A stretch of DNA of 64,000 bases, taken from contig NZ_OW711693.1 of NCBI RefSeq assembly GCF_940670685.1, positions 1,736,001 through 1,800,000 on the forward strand, read 5' to 3'. Below the pieces are notes generated by a model. That model was not told the DNA's origin, ran no database searches, and worked only from the letters and a program-made list of their open reading frames with translations. This stretch comes from Anaeropeptidivorans aminofermentans (GTDB lineage: Bacteria > Bacillota > Clostridia > Lachnospirales > UBA5962). Made by a program: the position numbers and the translations under genes. Positions 24,199-34,998 of this stretch are shown piece by piece (position 1 is the first letter of the stretch; every line of letters begins with the position of its first letter).

Positions 24199-24228
24199 AA
24201 AAGCTCAAGGCCATGACTTTGAGCTTTT
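24199..24228 (+). terminator. Terminator after cheX
   Basis: Arms AAAAGCTCAAG (24199-24209) and CTTTGAGCTTTT (24217-24228) followed by T. Confidence 0.8.
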
Positions 24229-24287
24229 TGGCTAGTAAGCCCATAAATATAGTTGCTTCTGTAAGGAAGGATATTTGTTATAATTTG

Positions 24288-24316
24288 TTGACATAAATAG
24301 GAGTTTATGATATTAT
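24288..24316 (+). promoter_or_regulatory. Sigma-A promoter of rplU-prp-rpmA
   Basis: TTGACA at 24288-24293, 17-bp spacer, TATTAT at 24311-24316. Confidence 0.85.
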
Positions 24317-24339
24317 CATTTGGTATGTGATTGATTTGC

Positions 24340-24415
24340 GTTACATTCAAAACCGCACGAAAAGGCTTTAAACTCTTTTCAGAGTGCCAGTTTCGGCGAG
24401 TTCTAATTTTAAAAG
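24340..24415 (+). ncRNA. Possible L21 leader (ribosomal protein autoregulatory RNA)
   Basis: The 5' leader of rplU folds into at least two hairpins: CTCTTTTCAGAG near 24371-24382, and GCCAGTTTCGGC just after, with partner bases in CCGCACGAAAAGGC. An L21 leader is expected at this position in Firmicutes, and the placement fits; I could not match the consensus base by base. Confidence 0.35.
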
Positions 24416-24426
24416 GAGGTGTGCAA

Positions 24427-24738
24427 ATGTACGCAATTATTAAGACTGGTGGAAAACAGTACAAGGTGAGCGAAGGCGACGTTATAGATGTTGAGAAGCT
24501 TGGCCTTGAAGCAGGTGCGGAATATACATTTGATGAGGTTTTAGCCGTATCTAAAGATGGAGAGCTTAGTGTAGGTGCTCCTTGTGTTTCCGGCGCTACA
24601 GTTAGTGCAAAGGTTGTAGAAGAAGGAAAACACAAAAAGGTTATCGTTTACAAATATAAGGCTAAAAAAGGTTTCCATAAGAAAAAAGGACACAGACAGC
24701 CTTTTACAAAGCTTGAAATTCAGAAAATCAACGCTTAA
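24427..24738 (+). CDS. rplU: 50S ribosomal protein L21
   Basis: A 103-residue L21 of the large ribosomal subunit. It begins [20 protein letters not shown] and ends with the basic tail [19 protein letters not shown], both typical. ATG 24427 follows AAAGGAGGTGTGCAA; the frame is open further upstream but this is the conserved start. Its stop overlaps the ATG of prp by one base, giving a tightly coupled rplU-prp-rpmA operon driven by the promoter at 24288-24316. Confidence 0.98.
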   Translation: MYAIIKTGGKQYKVSEGDVIDVEKLGLEAGAEYTFDEVLAVSKDGELSVGAPCVSGATVSAKVVEEGKHKKVIVYKYKAKKGFHKKKGHRQPFTKLEIQKINA

Positions 24739-25055
24739 TGATTAAGGTAAAAATATTTAAAAATAAAGCCGGTTCTATATTCGCTTTTGAGATCATAGAT
24801 CATGGGAAAGATATAGTTTGTTCGGCGGTTACGGCTTTAAGTTTTAATGCCGTAAATTCTATAGAGCTTTTTACAGACGCTAAGTTTAAATACGATTTGG
24901 AAGAAGATGGCGGATATTTATTTTTCGAATTGGAAGAACCTAAGAATATCCCCCGCGATGCAGAGCTTCTTTTAAATAGCTTGGCGCTTGGATTAAAAAG
25001 CATTGAGGAAGAGTACAAAGGAAGTATTTCCATATCAATAGAGGAGGTGTGCTGA
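24738..25055 (+). CDS. prp: Ribosomal-processing cysteine protease Prp
   Basis: A 105-residue YsxB/Prp protease, which removes the N-terminal extension of ribosomal protein L27. The catalytic cysteine is Cys28 in KDIVCSAVTAL and the histidine is His22 in IIDHG. In the family these are usually about 12 residues apart with a glycine-rich loop between; here only six separate them, so the active-site loop appears shortened. It lies between rplU and rpmA as usual in Firmicutes, and its stop codon lies directly before the rpmA start. Confidence 0.92.
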   Translation: MIKVKIFKNKAGSIFAFEIIDHGKDIVCSAVTALSFNAVNSIELFTDAKFKYDLEEDGGYLFFELEEPKNIPRDAELLLNSLALGLKSIEEEYKGSISISIEEVC

Positions 25056-25340
25056 ATGTTAAAATTAAACCTTCAATTTTTTGCTCATAAAAAAGGTGTT
25101 GGCTCCACAAGAAACGGTCGTGATTCCGAATCCAAGAGACTTGGTGCGAAACGTGCCGATGGTCAGATGGTTCTTGCAGGAAATATTCTCTATACCCAGA
25201 GAGGTACGAAAATTCATCCCGGCGTAAATGTGGGAAGAGGTTCTAACGACACGTTATTTGCCCTTGTAAACGGCAAAGTTAGATATGAAAGAAAAGGCAG
25301 AGATAAAAAGCAGGTTTCAGTTTATCCTGTTGAGGCATAA
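25056..25340 (+). CDS. rpmA: 50S ribosomal protein L27
   Basis: A 94-residue L27 with the Firmicutes N-terminal leader [16 protein letters not shown]. Prp cuts after LNLQFF to expose AHKKG, the end that reaches the peptidyl-transferase centre. The rest ([20 protein letters not shown] ... [13 protein letters not shown]) is standard. Start ATG 25056 follows GAGGAGGTGTGCTGA, whose ribosome site lies inside the end of prp. A 13-bp perfect hairpin follows at 25368-25396. Confidence 0.98.
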   Translation: MLKLNLQFFAHKKGVGSTRNGRDSESKRLGAKRADGQMVLAGNILYTQRGTKIHPGVNVGRGSNDTLFALVNGKVRYERKGRDKKQVSVYPVEA

Positions 25341-25367
25341 TTGCTTTTATATTGATTTTAACAAGGC

Positions 25368-25396
25368 GGAGCTTTCAAATTTTATTTGAAAGCTCC
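25368..25396 (+). terminator. Terminator of the rplU operon
   Basis: Perfect 13-bp arms (25368-25380 and 25384-25396) with loop TTT. The T-run behind it is weak (TATTTATAAT). Confidence 0.6.
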
Positions 25397-25469
25397 TATT
25401 TATAATAACGCAGTTTATAGGATTTAATTCTTTATAAAAAGGATATAATTACTTTATAGCTTTTATGCG

Positions 25470-25503
25470 TAGAGTAAATTTAAAGTTGAACAGGCATAAA
25501 ACC
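25470..25503 (+). mobile_element. Relic of a family B MITE end
   Basis: AGAGTAAATTTAAAGTTGAA followed by CAGGCATAAAACC aligns with the left end of subfamily I elements. No matching right end is found before obgE, so it is a truncated relic. Confidence 0.45.
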
Positions 25504-25578
25504 ATATCGATAATGCAGATAAACATTTTATCGATAAGAAAGCGTTCACTTTAAAATGATTCATGAGCTTACTTATAG

Positions 25579-26898
<1,320 letters not shown>

Positions 26899-26910
26899 TT
26901 AGGAGGATTT

Positions 26911-27222
26911 ATGCTTACAACAAAACAAAGAGCATATTTAAAAAGCCTTGCCCATAATCTCGACTGTGCCTTCCAGATAGGCAAAAACGGTGTTACCCCT
27001 GAGCTTACTCAGGCTGTTGATGATTATATAAAGGCCAATGAATTAATTAAAATAAATGTTTTAAACAGCTGTGAAACAGATATTAAAGATGTTGCGGAGA
27101 TGCTTGGGGGCCGTACTCATTCCGAAGTCGTGCAGATTATAGGCAAAAAGCTTGTTTTATACAGCCCTTCAAAGACAAAGCCCGTTATAGAGCTTCCTAA
27201 AGCTAAAAATAAGAATGCTTAA
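26911..27222 (+). CDS. yhbY: RNA-binding protein YhbY (CRM domain)
   Basis: A 103-residue protein made of a CRM domain, which associates with pre-50S particles. It starts MLTTKQRAYLKSLAHNL and contains QIGKNGVTPELTQAV (~22-36), where GKNG is the GxxG-type RNA-contact loop, followed by AEMLGGRTHSEVVQIIGKKL. Ribosome site TAGGAGGATTT. It is co-transcribed with obgE, another ribosome-assembly factor. Confidence 0.93.
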   Translation: MLTTKQRAYLKSLAHNLDCAFQIGKNGVTPELTQAVDDYIKANELIKINVLNSCETDIKDVAEMLGGRTHSEVVQIIGKKLVLYSPSKTKPVIELPKAKNKNA

Positions 27223-27560
27223 TTTATACTGAGCGAACTTAAAAATATTACAAGCACAAGCCTATAAATAGTTTTTGGGTTTGTTAACGGTATAGTCAAG
27301 TTGCTTTATGGCTTTGTAGATATTTGCTTTAAAGGGTATTCAATCAGAGAAAAGCAATAAGAATTTTTGCTCTCAAAATACTATAAGATTAAAATGACGT
27401 TTACGGCATTTTGCTTCAGTTAGGTTTTTTGTTCCGTTTTGCTGCTATTTCATACTTATTCGTGGATATTCATGCTTTAAGCGAAGTTTCATAATTGAAA
27501 TTTCGCTTTTTATTCATACAAAAAGGTACTTTACTTAGAGAACAAGGCAGATATGGTTTA
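27223..27560. other. AT-rich gap, no gene seen
   Basis: Between yhbY and a family B element I see no gene, strong hairpin or RNA motif. The DNA on the far side (27698-27995), before zapA, is likewise without a convincing gene. Confidence 0.4.
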
Positions 27561-27695
27561 TAGTAAATTTAAAGTTAAATAGTAGCAAAACCGTATATTC
27601 ACGTAGGCTTAAAAAAGTACCGTTTCCGAAGGAAATCCGTGTTTTTGAGCCTGCAGGGAATAGGCTTTTGCTACTTCTTCATAATAAATTTACTA
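27561..27695 (+). mobile_element. MITE-like element, family B, subfamily I
   Basis: Begins TAGTAAATTT, ends AAATTTACTA, TA on both sides (27559-27560, 27696-27697). The core CCGTATATTCACG, CGTTTCCGAAGGAAATCCG and the hairpin around GGCTTAAAA/TTTTTGAGCC match the copies at 1919 and 35840. Confidence 0.88.
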
Positions 27696-27995
27696 TAAAG
27701 ATGCCTTATGAATTTAGAAAGCTCCGATTTGGATTGGGCCGCAATTCAAATTTATTGTTAAAAATATTAATAATTATTGATTTTTTAATTAAGAATAGCC
27801 GCAAATATTTGATTAAGCCTTATATTATGATATACTGCAATAGAGACTATGTGAAGAAAGCATAGGCCATATTGATTTAACTTTAAAAATCTTTGTTTTA
27901 AAGTTAAATCCTGTATTTCATATGTTTTTATTAAAATAACTTGTGTATTTTCAAGTTAATTTAATATATTTGATAGATTTTATTAGGAGGGGCAT

Positions 27996-28433
27996 ATGTC
28001 GCAGATAAATTGTGTACAGGTTGTAATAGACGGTGAAGTGTTTGAATTATCGAGCCCTGAAAGCCCGGAGCATATACAGAATGTGGCAAGATATATAGAC
28101 AGAAAAATCAAGGAGATCTATTCTTTTAAAAGTGAGGCGGCAATAAACGCAAGACTTCGGACTTTATTTATTTCTCTTAACATAGCCGATGACCTTTTTA
28201 AGGAAAAAAGGGAGAAGAGCGACCTTTATGAAACCATAGCAAGGCTTGAAACCGATTTGGACGGATATAAAAATGAAATCGCTTCCCTTATGGAAGAAAG
28301 AGAAGCGCTGAAGCTCAGAATAGAAGAGCTTGAAAAAGAAGTTATTGAAGCGGAAAATAATCTGAATGAATATATAGAGGTTTTTGAGCTTAACGAAGGC
28401 ATAAAAAACAATAAGATAAAAAGACTCAATTAA
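27996..28433 (+). CDS. zapA: Cell division protein ZapA
   Basis: A 145-residue ZapA that bundles FtsZ filaments at mid-cell. The globular N-terminus (CVQVVIDGEVFELSSPESPE then YIDRKIKEI) is typical. From about residue 70 to the end the chain is a long charged coiled coil (MEEREALKLRIEELEKEVIE). It is somewhat longer than the ~85-110 residues usual in Bacillus, through extension of the coil. Ribosome site TAGGAGGGGC. The stop at 28431-28433 lies four bases before a worn family B element. Confidence 0.9.
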   Translation: MSQINCVQVVIDGEVFELSSPESPEHIQNVARYIDRKIKEIYSFKSEAAINARLRTLFISLNIADDLFKEKREKSDLYETIARLETDLDGYKNEIASLMEEREALKLRIEELEKEVIEAENNLNEYIEVFELNEGIKNNKIKRLN

Positions 28434-28436
28434 TTA

Positions 28437-28550
28437 TATTAAAATAAATTAATTACAGGGATAAAAACTGTGTATTTTGAATTGCTTAAATATAGTATTT
28501 TATGTGTTTAAGCCATTTATGAAAATAGATTTTTATTAGACTAAGAGCGC
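28437..28550 (-). mobile_element. Worn MITE-like element, family B, subfamily II
   Basis: TA-flanked start TATTAAAATAAATTAATTAC aligns with 3471-3597, and the hairpin core TTGCTTAAATATA...TGTTTAAGCC is kept. The right terminus is lost. Downstream, 16-bp inverted arms (28565-28580, 28611-28626) form a separate hairpin. Confidence 0.5.
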
Positions 28551-28709
28551 TTTAAAAGCCTTGTGTCAATTTACTTTTACTTTGTTTTACGCTGTATTTA
28601 TACAGTCGGAATAAAAGTAAGTTGACCATACCGCCTTAAAGCTGCTTTGCTTTATTATGTTTTGATATAGATACGGTTACATACTTTAATAAATAACAGG
28701 GGTGGAGTT

Positions 28710-31091
28710 TTGATTAATATACCTGAACTATTATGTCCTGCCGGCAATAAAGAAAGTTTTTACGCCGCCATAAATAACGGCGCAGATGCGGTATACCTTG
28801 GGGGAAAGCTGTTTAATGCGAGACAGACGGCAGACAATTTTACAGATACGGATTTCGAGGAAATATTGGATTATGCCCATGTAAGAGGCTCTAAAATAGC
28901 TCTTACATTAAATACCCTTTATAAAAATTCGGAGCTGAAAGACGTTTTTGCTTTTGCCTGTAAAATGTATCATATGGGGGTAGACAGCTTTATCGTACAG
29001 GATATGGGAACGGCTATGAAGCTGAAAGAGTATTTTCCTGATATAAAGCTTAGCGCAAGCACTCAAATGAGCGTTCACAGCCTTGACGGAATAAAATACT
29101 TTGAGAAATTAGGTTTTCAAAGAGTAGTTCTTTCAAGAGAGCTTTCTTTGAAGGAAATAGAACATATAAAAAGCAATACCAATATAGAAATAGAAACCTT
29201 TATCCACGGTGCATTATGCGTATGCTATTCCGGCCAATGTCTTATGTCAAGCCTTATCGGAGGCAGAAGCGGCAATAGGGGCAGATGCGCTCAGCCCTGC
29301 CGTATGGTTTATTCCCTTATGAAAGACGGGGATAAAATCGACGAAGGGTATTTGCTTAGCCCGAGAGATATGATGACTTTGCCTATTTTAGAGGATTTAG
29401 CCAAAGCAGGCATCAATTCCCTTAAAATAGAAGGAAGAATGAAAAGCCCTGAATACGTGGCATTAGTGACGAGAGCCTACAGAGAAGCCCTTGACAGGAT
29501 AAAATCAGGGGAAGGTTCTTTAGATGAAAATGCCGTAAAAGACGTAGCTCAAATTTTTAACCGGGGCGGAAGCTCTACAACGGGATATTATTATAATTAT
29601 GCAGGAAGCACCATGATGAGTAAACTTACCCCAAAAAGCACCGGCCTTTATATAGGGACGGTGATTAATTACCGTGACGACAGAACAGGAAAATGCGCCA
29701 TAAAGCTTGAAGACAGCGTAATTGCCGGAGACGGCATCGAAATATGGACTGCTTCTGAAAATCACGCAGGGGCCTATATTAATAAAGCAGGAGAGGCCGG
29801 AGAAATTATAGAGGTTCTTGTAAAGGGCGATATTAAAAGAGGGGACAAGGTTTATAAATCCTATGGAAAAGCAGTAAACGACAAGGGTAAAAATCTCATA
29901 ACTCAATCAAAAAAACAGCTTGAAATAGAAGCTGAGGTTTCCGTAAAAATAAATGAACCTGTGGAGCTTTTGCTTCGTCATAAGAATATTACGGTAAGAA
30001 AACAGGGAGAACTTTGCACTGAGGCCTTAAATAAGCCCTTAGATGAAGAAAGAATTATCGCTAAGCTTTCAAAAACAGGAAACACCCCCTATGCTCTTAA
30101 ATTTAAAAAAGTAAATATTGACGGTAATATCTTTGTGAATTTAAGCTCTTTAAATAATTTAAGAAGAGAAGCCATTGAAGAATTTCAAGCGCTTCATTTA
30201 AACTCCTTTAAGAAAGAAGCGGGAGATATCGGCTTTAGTATAAAGTTTAATCCTTCTTATTCGGGCCTTAAAAGGCTTACGGCAAAGGTAGAAAATGAAA
30301 ATCAGCTTAAAGCAGCTGTTTTATCAGGTGTATATAGAGTATATTGTCCTATTTGCGAGAAAGAAAAAATTCAGGAGCTATCGGATTTTTGCATAAAAAA
30401 TAATTGCGAGTTTTACCTGTATCCTCCGAGAATAAGCAGAAACGACTTAAACGAAAGCTTTAAAAGCTTTGTGAAGGCGATAGAGAACTCTTCCATAGAC
30501 GGCTATCTGGTATCGACTTTCGGAGAGCTTCATATTATAAGGGAAATAAGCAAAAAGAAAATAATCCTTGACCATAGCTTTAATATTTTTAACAGTCTTT
30601 CACAGGGGTTTTATAAATCTCAATCAGACGCAATGACTTTAAGCATGGAGCTTAATGTGAAGGATATGCAAAACATTGACGGAGAAAATACGGAAATTGT
30701 CATCTACGGAAGCCAGGTGATGATGGCAACCCATCAATGCCCTGTGGGCCTTTATGCAGGCCAGAAGGAAAAGGGGAAATTCTGTTCCCTTAAGGGAAGC
30801 TCGGGCAGATACTTCATATCCGACAGAAAAGGCGAGAAATTTGAAGTTTTAAGAGACTGCGATAATTGTATCGCGTATATTCTCAATAGCCATAAGCTTT
30901 CCGTAATCAACAGAATGACGGAAATATTAGATACGAATTTTGAATTTTTAAGGCTTTCTTTCTTAAATGAAAGTGAAAAAGAAGTAAGAGAAATTGTCCT
31001 CAAATATAAAAACGCAATGGAAAATGGAGAAAATGACGACTTAGAAGAAGAAAATTTAACCTACGGCCATTTTTTCAGAGGCGTGGAATAA
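28710..31091 (+). CDS. Peptidase U32 family protein with C-terminal DUF3656-type region
   Basis: A 793-residue U32 protein. The N-terminal U32 domain (residues ~1-300) starts with PELLCPAGNKESFYAAINNG and contains the cysteine set GALCVCYSGQC and NRGRCAQPC, which in the RlhA/UbiU/UbiV group binds an iron-sulfur cluster. The remaining ~480 residues match the long C-terminal extension seen in the RlhA/YhbU-type clostridial proteins. Members modify 23S rRNA or other substrates in the absence of oxygen; proteolysis itself is doubtful. The start is TTG 28710, supported by GGGGTGGAG. It precedes the SEDS/PBP pair by 10 bp and probably shares their operon. Confidence 0.88.
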   Translation: MINIPELLCPAGNKESFYAAINNGADAVYLGGKLFNARQTADNFTDTDFEEILDYAHVRGSKIALTLNTLYKNSELKDVFAFACKMYHMGVDSFIVQDMGTAMKLKEYFPDIKLSASTQMSVHSLDGIKYFEKLGFQRVVLSRELSLKEIEHIKSNTNIEIETFIHGALCVCYSGQCLMSSLIGGRSGNRGRCAQPCRMVYSLMKDGDKIDEGYLLSPRDMMTLPILEDLAKAGINSLKIEGRMKSPEYVALVTRAYREALDRIKSGEGSLDENAVKDVAQIFNRGGSSTTGYYYNYAGSTMMSKLTPKSTGLYIGTVINYRDDRTGKCAIKLEDSVIAGDGIEIWTASENHAGAYINKAGEAGEIIEVLVKGDIKRGDKVYKSYGKAVNDKGKNLITQSKKQLEIEAEVSVKINEPVELLLRHKNITVRKQGELCTEALNKPLDEERIIAKLSKTGNTPYALKFKKVNIDGNIFVNLSSLNNLRREAIEEFQALHLNSFKKEAGDIGFSIKFNPSYSGLKRLTAKVENENQLKAAVLSGVYRVYCPICEKEKIQELSDFCIKNNCEFYLYPPRISRNDLNESFKSFVKAIENSSIDGYLVSTFGELHIIREISKKKIILDHSFNIFNSLSQGFYKSQSDAMTLSMELNVKDMQNIDGENTEIVIYGSQVMMATHQCPVGLYAGQKEKGKFCSLKGSSGRYFISDRKGEKFEVLRDCDNCIAYILNSHKLSVINRMTEILDTNFEFLRLSFLNESEKEVREIVLKYKNAMENGENDDLEEENLTYGHFFRGVE

Positions 31092-31101
31092 GCGGTGATT
31101 T

Positions 31102-32469
31102 ATGTTTGATTTAGTCATAGTGCTCACAAGATATTTATTTGTGTTTTATATCGTTTTCTTTTTATGGCAAGGGGTAAGGTATATCGCTGCCGAAAGAAAA
31201 ATATGGAAGCTTAATAAAAATATGGCTGTTTCAAACCAACGGGTAACGATTGTGTTTTTTCACATTACCGCATTTCTTATTCTTGCATATATCCCCGATA
31301 CATTTTCATTTAATCCTATGGTTTTGGTTATAGGGGTGGGGGCATTAATCCTATTTTTTGCCGCCCAAATAGGCATAGATAAATTTTATAAAGGCAGCTG
31401 CCCTTTAATATGGAACGGCATGATATTTCTTATGGATACGGGGCTTATTATGCTTACCCGCCTTGGAAGGCTTCCCAAAATAGGGGAAGGCCTTTCTCAG
31501 AAGCAGCTTATATGGTATTTTGTAGGCTTCTGCGCTATTTTCGCAATGCCTTTATTTTTAAAAATAGTTCCTAAATTTGAAAAACTTGAATATATTTATC
31601 TTTTTTCGGGCTTAGCTCTTTTACTGACCCCCTTTCTCATAGGAAAGGAGGAATTCGGCGCCTTTAATTGGATAAAAATAGGCTCTATGAATTTGCAGCC
31701 GTCGGAAATCGTCAAATTTCTTTTTGTGTTTTATCTTGCGTCAGTTTTTAGGAAGAAACTAAGCTTTAAGCAGATTATATTTCCAAGTGCCATGGCGGCC
31801 CTTTATGTTCTCATATTGGTTCTGCAGAAGGATTTAGGGGGAGCCCTTATATTTTTTATGACCTATGTTGTAATGATGTATGTTTCTACGGGAAGCGAGA
31901 TTCTCTTTGCCTCTGCCATGGGTTCGGCTACCATAGCGTCTATTTTTGCCTATAAGCTTTTTGCCCATGTAAGAGTAAGAGTTGCCATATGGCAGGACCC
32001 GTGGAAGGATGTTTACAATACAGGAACCCAAATCGTTCAGGCTCTTTTTGCCATAGGCACATGGGGTCTTCTCGGCAGCGGCCTTACAAGAGGATTCCCA
32101 GGATATGTGCCTGTTGTGGCGAGGGATTCCATATTTGCCGCTATTTGCGAGGAGATGGGCTCTATCTTCGGTATGGGTATTATAGGCATATACATTATGA
32201 TTTTCTACAGAGGTGCGCATATAGCCCTCCGATGCAAAAGAAGATATTACAGCGTCCTTGCCGTAGGATTTACGGCGATGATGGCCTTTCAGACCTTTTT
32301 AATTCTGGGAGGCACAATTAAGCTGATTCCGCTTACAGGAGTTACCCTTCCTTTCATAAGCTACGGCGGAAGCTCTATTCTTGTAAGCGCCATGATGATT
32401 GGTATTTTACAGTGGGTGTTCATGTATTATAAAGACTCGGGTGAAGCCGAGGCAGAAGATGTAGGGTGA
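31102..32469 (+). CDS. SEDS glycan polymerase (FtsW/RodA/SpoVE family)
   Basis: A 455-residue membrane protein of about twelve segments. Family hallmarks are NWIKIGSMNLQPSEIVKFLF (~188-207), the loop with YNTGTQIVQALFAIG, and the C-terminal LTGVTLPFISYGGSS. SEDS proteins polymerise lipid II into glycan strands. Together with the transpeptidase encoded 4 bp downstream it makes a complete wall-synthesis pair. Whether it serves elongation, division or spore cortex cannot be told, because FtsW, RodA and SpoVE are alike; the pairing with a short PBP resembles the RodA-PbpA type. Confidence 0.92.
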   Translation: MFDLVIVLTRYLFVFYIVFFLWQGVRYIAAERKIWKLNKNMAVSNQRVTIVFFHITAFLILAYIPDTFSFNPMVLVIGVGALILFFAAQIGIDKFYKGSCPLIWNGMIFLMDTGLIMLTRLGRLPKIGEGLSQKQLIWYFVGFCAIFAMPLFLKIVPKFEKLEYIYLFSGLALLLTPFLIGKEEFGAFNWIKIGSMNLQPSEIVKFLFVFYLASVFRKKLSFKQIIFPSAMAALYVLILVLQKDLGGALIFFMTYVVMMYVSTGSEILFASAMGSATIASIFAYKLFAHVRVRVAIWQDPWKDVYNTGTQIVQALFAIGTWGLLGSGLTRGFPGYVPVVARDSIFAAICEEMGSIFGMGIIGIYIMIFYRGAHIALRCKRRYYSVLAVGFTAMMAFQTFLILGGTIKLIPLTGVTLPFISYGGSSILVSAMMIGILQWVFMYYKDSGEAEAEDVG

Positions 32470-32473
32470 TTTT

Positions 32474-33868
32474 ATGTATGATATGAAAAAAAATATAAGG
32501 CGTGTATTCTGGCTTTATTTCTTCATGTTTTTGATGATTATCCTCTATCTTGGAAGGTTTATTTTAACCAGCAGAGACACCATAAACAGTACCTATAATC
32601 CAAGGCTTAATATGACTGATACAAAAATAAAAAGAGGAAATATTTATGACGCCAACGGCAATATCATCGCCGAGAGTATATTAGAAAAAGGAGTCTATAA
32701 GAGAAATTACCCGGAAGGAAGCCTTTTTGCTCATACGGCTGGTTTTATAGGGGATACCAAAGGCGGAGCAGAAGCGAAATTTAACTTTAATCTCCAGAAT
32801 CTTGATTTTGAAGTTGCTCAAAGAATTATAAACCTTGTAAACGATACGCCTTTAGAAGGGGACAGCATTTACTTAACCCTTGATACAGACCTTCAGAAGC
32901 TTGTGAAAAACGCTCTGGGAGAGACCAAAGGCGGTGTTGTAGTCATGGAGCCGAAAACAGGAAAGATCCTTTCTATGGTTTCCTATCCTGATTATAACCC
33001 CAACACAATTTATGAAAATTGGGATAAGCTCATAGGAGATAATGACAACAGCCCTTTAATCAATAGAACTGCTCAAGGGCTTTATCCTCCGGGCAGCATA
33101 TTTAAAATCATAACCGCATCGGCCGCCATGGACAGTATTCCTGATATAAATGATTTTCACTATGAATGCAAAGGCTCTGCAACCTTCGGAGAAAGCACCA
33201 TCAGATGTTATGATTCTATAGCCCACGGAACCGTAGACCTTGCGCAGGCTCTTAAAGTAAGCTGCAATACGTTCTTCTCTCAGATTTCTACGGAAATGGG
33301 CCCTTTGATTTTAAGGCAATATGCTGAAAAAGCGGAATTTAATAAACGCTATTCTTTTGAGCTTGAGCATGTGTCTTCAAAATTTTCCTTAGATGAACAA
33401 TCGGGAGAAGGGGAGCTGATACAAACCGCTATAGGGCAGGGGAAGACTTTGGTTACTCCTTTGCATATGGCTATGCTTATATCTTCTGTTGCCAATGAAG
33501 GAAAGATGATGGAGCCTTATATATGCCAGAGCATAGAGTCAAAATGGGGCAGAGAAAAGCAGAGGACACTGCCTAAAATCCGCACTCAGGTTTTTGAAAG
33601 AGAAAAGGCTCTTGAGCTTACGGAGATGCTAACGGCGGTTGTTGACAGCGGAACAGGCAAAGGGGCTCGAATAGAAGGCTTAAAAATAGCCGGCAAAACA
33701 GGAACAGCCGAAGTTTCAACAGGTGAAGCCCATGGCTGGTTTATCGCTTTTGCTCCAGCAGAGGACCCGAAAATAGCCGTTGCAGTAGTTACAGAGAATA
33801 CCGGCGGCACTAAAAAAGCTCTTTCCATAGCAAAGAGTATTTTTGAATATACCCTTAAAAATCAATAA
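32474..33868 (+). CDS. Penicillin-binding protein, class B transpeptidase (PbpA-like)
   Basis: A 464-residue monofunctional transpeptidase with one N-terminal membrane anchor (~14-31). The active-site motifs are GSIFK (S-x-x-K, Ser ~211), SCN (S-x-N, ~262), and KTGTAE (~398). The N-terminal dimerisation part is short compared with classical class B PBPs, as in PbpA proteins linked to SEDS partners. It cross-links glycan made by the SEDS protein just upstream (gap 4 bp). A 48-bp perfect hairpin terminates the unit. Confidence 0.93.
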   Translation: MYDMKKNIRRVFWLYFFMFLMIILYLGRFILTSRDTINSTYNPRLNMTDTKIKRGNIYDANGNIIAESILEKGVYKRNYPEGSLFAHTAGFIGDTKGGAEAKFNFNLQNLDFEVAQRIINLVNDTPLEGDSIYLTLDTDLQKLVKNALGETKGGVVVMEPKTGKILSMVSYPDYNPNTIYENWDKLIGDNDNSPLINRTAQGLYPPGSIFKIITASAAMDSIPDINDFHYECKGSATFGESTIRCYDSIAHGTVDLAQALKVSCNTFFSQISTEMGPLILRQYAEKAEFNKRYSFELEHVSSKFSLDEQSGEGELIQTAIGQGKTLVTPLHMAMLISSVANEGKMMEPYICQSIESKWGREKQRTLPKIRTQVFEREKALELTEMLTAVVDSGTGKGARIEGLKIAGKTGTAEVSTGEAHGWFIAFAPAEDPKIAVAVVTENTGGTKKALSIAKSIFEYTLKNQ

Positions 33869-33890
33869 AAGATTTTTGTTTCTATAATAA

Positions 33891-33938
33891 TACATTTAAA
33901 AGGATGCCGTAATAAATTACGGCATCCTTTTAAATGTA
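33891..33938. terminator. Strong bidirectional terminator
   Basis: Perfect 22-bp arms (33891-33912 and 33917-33938), loop TAAA, T- and A-runs inside the arms. Between it and the next gene end (33939-34206) there is no gene. A fragment near 34091 (TATAAATTTAAATGAAGCAG) resembles a worn family B end. Confidence 0.85.
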
Positions 33939-34206
33939 TTAAAGTTATAGGAAAACTTAGGGAAGTGCTCTTTTAAAAAATGATTTATAAGCTGGCCTTT
34001 CTGTAGTAAAACAAGTAAATAAAGGCCGCAAAAGACTTATATGGTTTACTTTTGTTTAATTCTGTCATTTTTCAAGTTTGCTCAGTATAAATTTAAATGA
34101 AGCAGTAAGTAATTTTTATTGCAGGGGTGCGTTCATCGCCCTTTAGCTTTAAAAACATGTTTTCTATAAAAATAAAGTTTTATAATCAAATTCAGATAGA
34201 AACTGT

Positions 34207-34998
34207 TTAAAATTTATTGGCTATAAATTTCTTTTCTATTAAAACTACCAATTGGTACATTATGCCTGCCAATGCGCAGAGTATAAGAATTGAAAGCATA
34301 ACCCAATCCATTTTGAAAATTTGGCTTCCATAGACAATTAAGTATCCCAGGCCTTCTTTTGCCACAAGAAATTCGCCTACCATTACGCCTACGAAGCTAA
34401 GGCCTACATTTATTTTTAATGCGCTCATGATAATAGGGATACTTGCAGGCAGTATAACCTTTTGTAACACGTGCTTTTTCGTTCCGCCAAAGGCATAGAT
34501 TAATTTAATTTTATCCTTGTCAACTTCAAGAAAGCCTGTGAGGACGGAAAGAATTGTTACGATGATTGATGTCATTACAGCTGTTACGATTACGGAATTT
34601 ATATTATTGCCTATCCAGACGATGATGATAGGGGCCAGAGCCGTTTTAGGAAGGCTGTTTAAAACAACCAGATAAGGGTTAAAAACCTTCTCTGCAAATT
34701 TATTCCACCACAGGGCAATGCTTATAAGAGTTCCCAAAACAGTGCTTACAGTAAAGCCTATGATGGTTTCTAAAAGGGTAATTCCTATATGAGTAAATAA
34801 TGTACCTGCCGTCAGCATTTCTGCAAGGGTTTTTGCCATTCTGCTTGGCTGGCTGAATATGAAAGGGTCGATTATTTTTGCTCTTGCACTCAATTCCCAT
34901 AGGATAAAAAGAGCAATAAGTATAATTGCCTGGGTAATTTTTATCAAAAAGCGATTAGCCTTAATTTTTTTTATATATTCGGCGTGCTCTCTAGACAT
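34207..34998 (-). CDS. ABC transporter permease (NitT/TauT/SsuC type)
   Basis: A 263-residue permease with six membrane segments. The coupling motif region reads LIYAFGGTKKHVLQKVILPASIP (~165-187), the EAA loop of the nitrate/taurine/sulfonate group. Substrates in this group include sulfonates, nitrate and thiamine precursors. It overlaps the ATPase gene by 8 bp, so the two are coupled. No substrate-binding protein gene is beside them, which leaves the substrate open. Confidence 0.9.
   Translation of the reverse strand: MSREHAEYIKKIKANRFLIKITQAIILIALFILWELSARAKIIDPFIFSQPSRMAKTLAEMLTAGTLFTHIGITLLETIIGFTVSTVLGTLISIALWWNKFAEKVFNPYLVVLNSLPKTALAPIIIVWIGNNINSVIVTAVMTSIIVTILSVLTGFLEVDKDKIKLIYAFGGTKKHVLQKVILPASIPIIMSALKINVGLSFVGVMVGEFLVAKEGLGYLIVYGSQIFKMDWVMLSILILCALAGIMYQLVVLIEKKFIANKF

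Noticed and set aside
28565-28626. Possible riboswitch before the U32 gene
   Set aside because: Only a simple inverted repeat is visible; no known riboswitch core motif can be matched.
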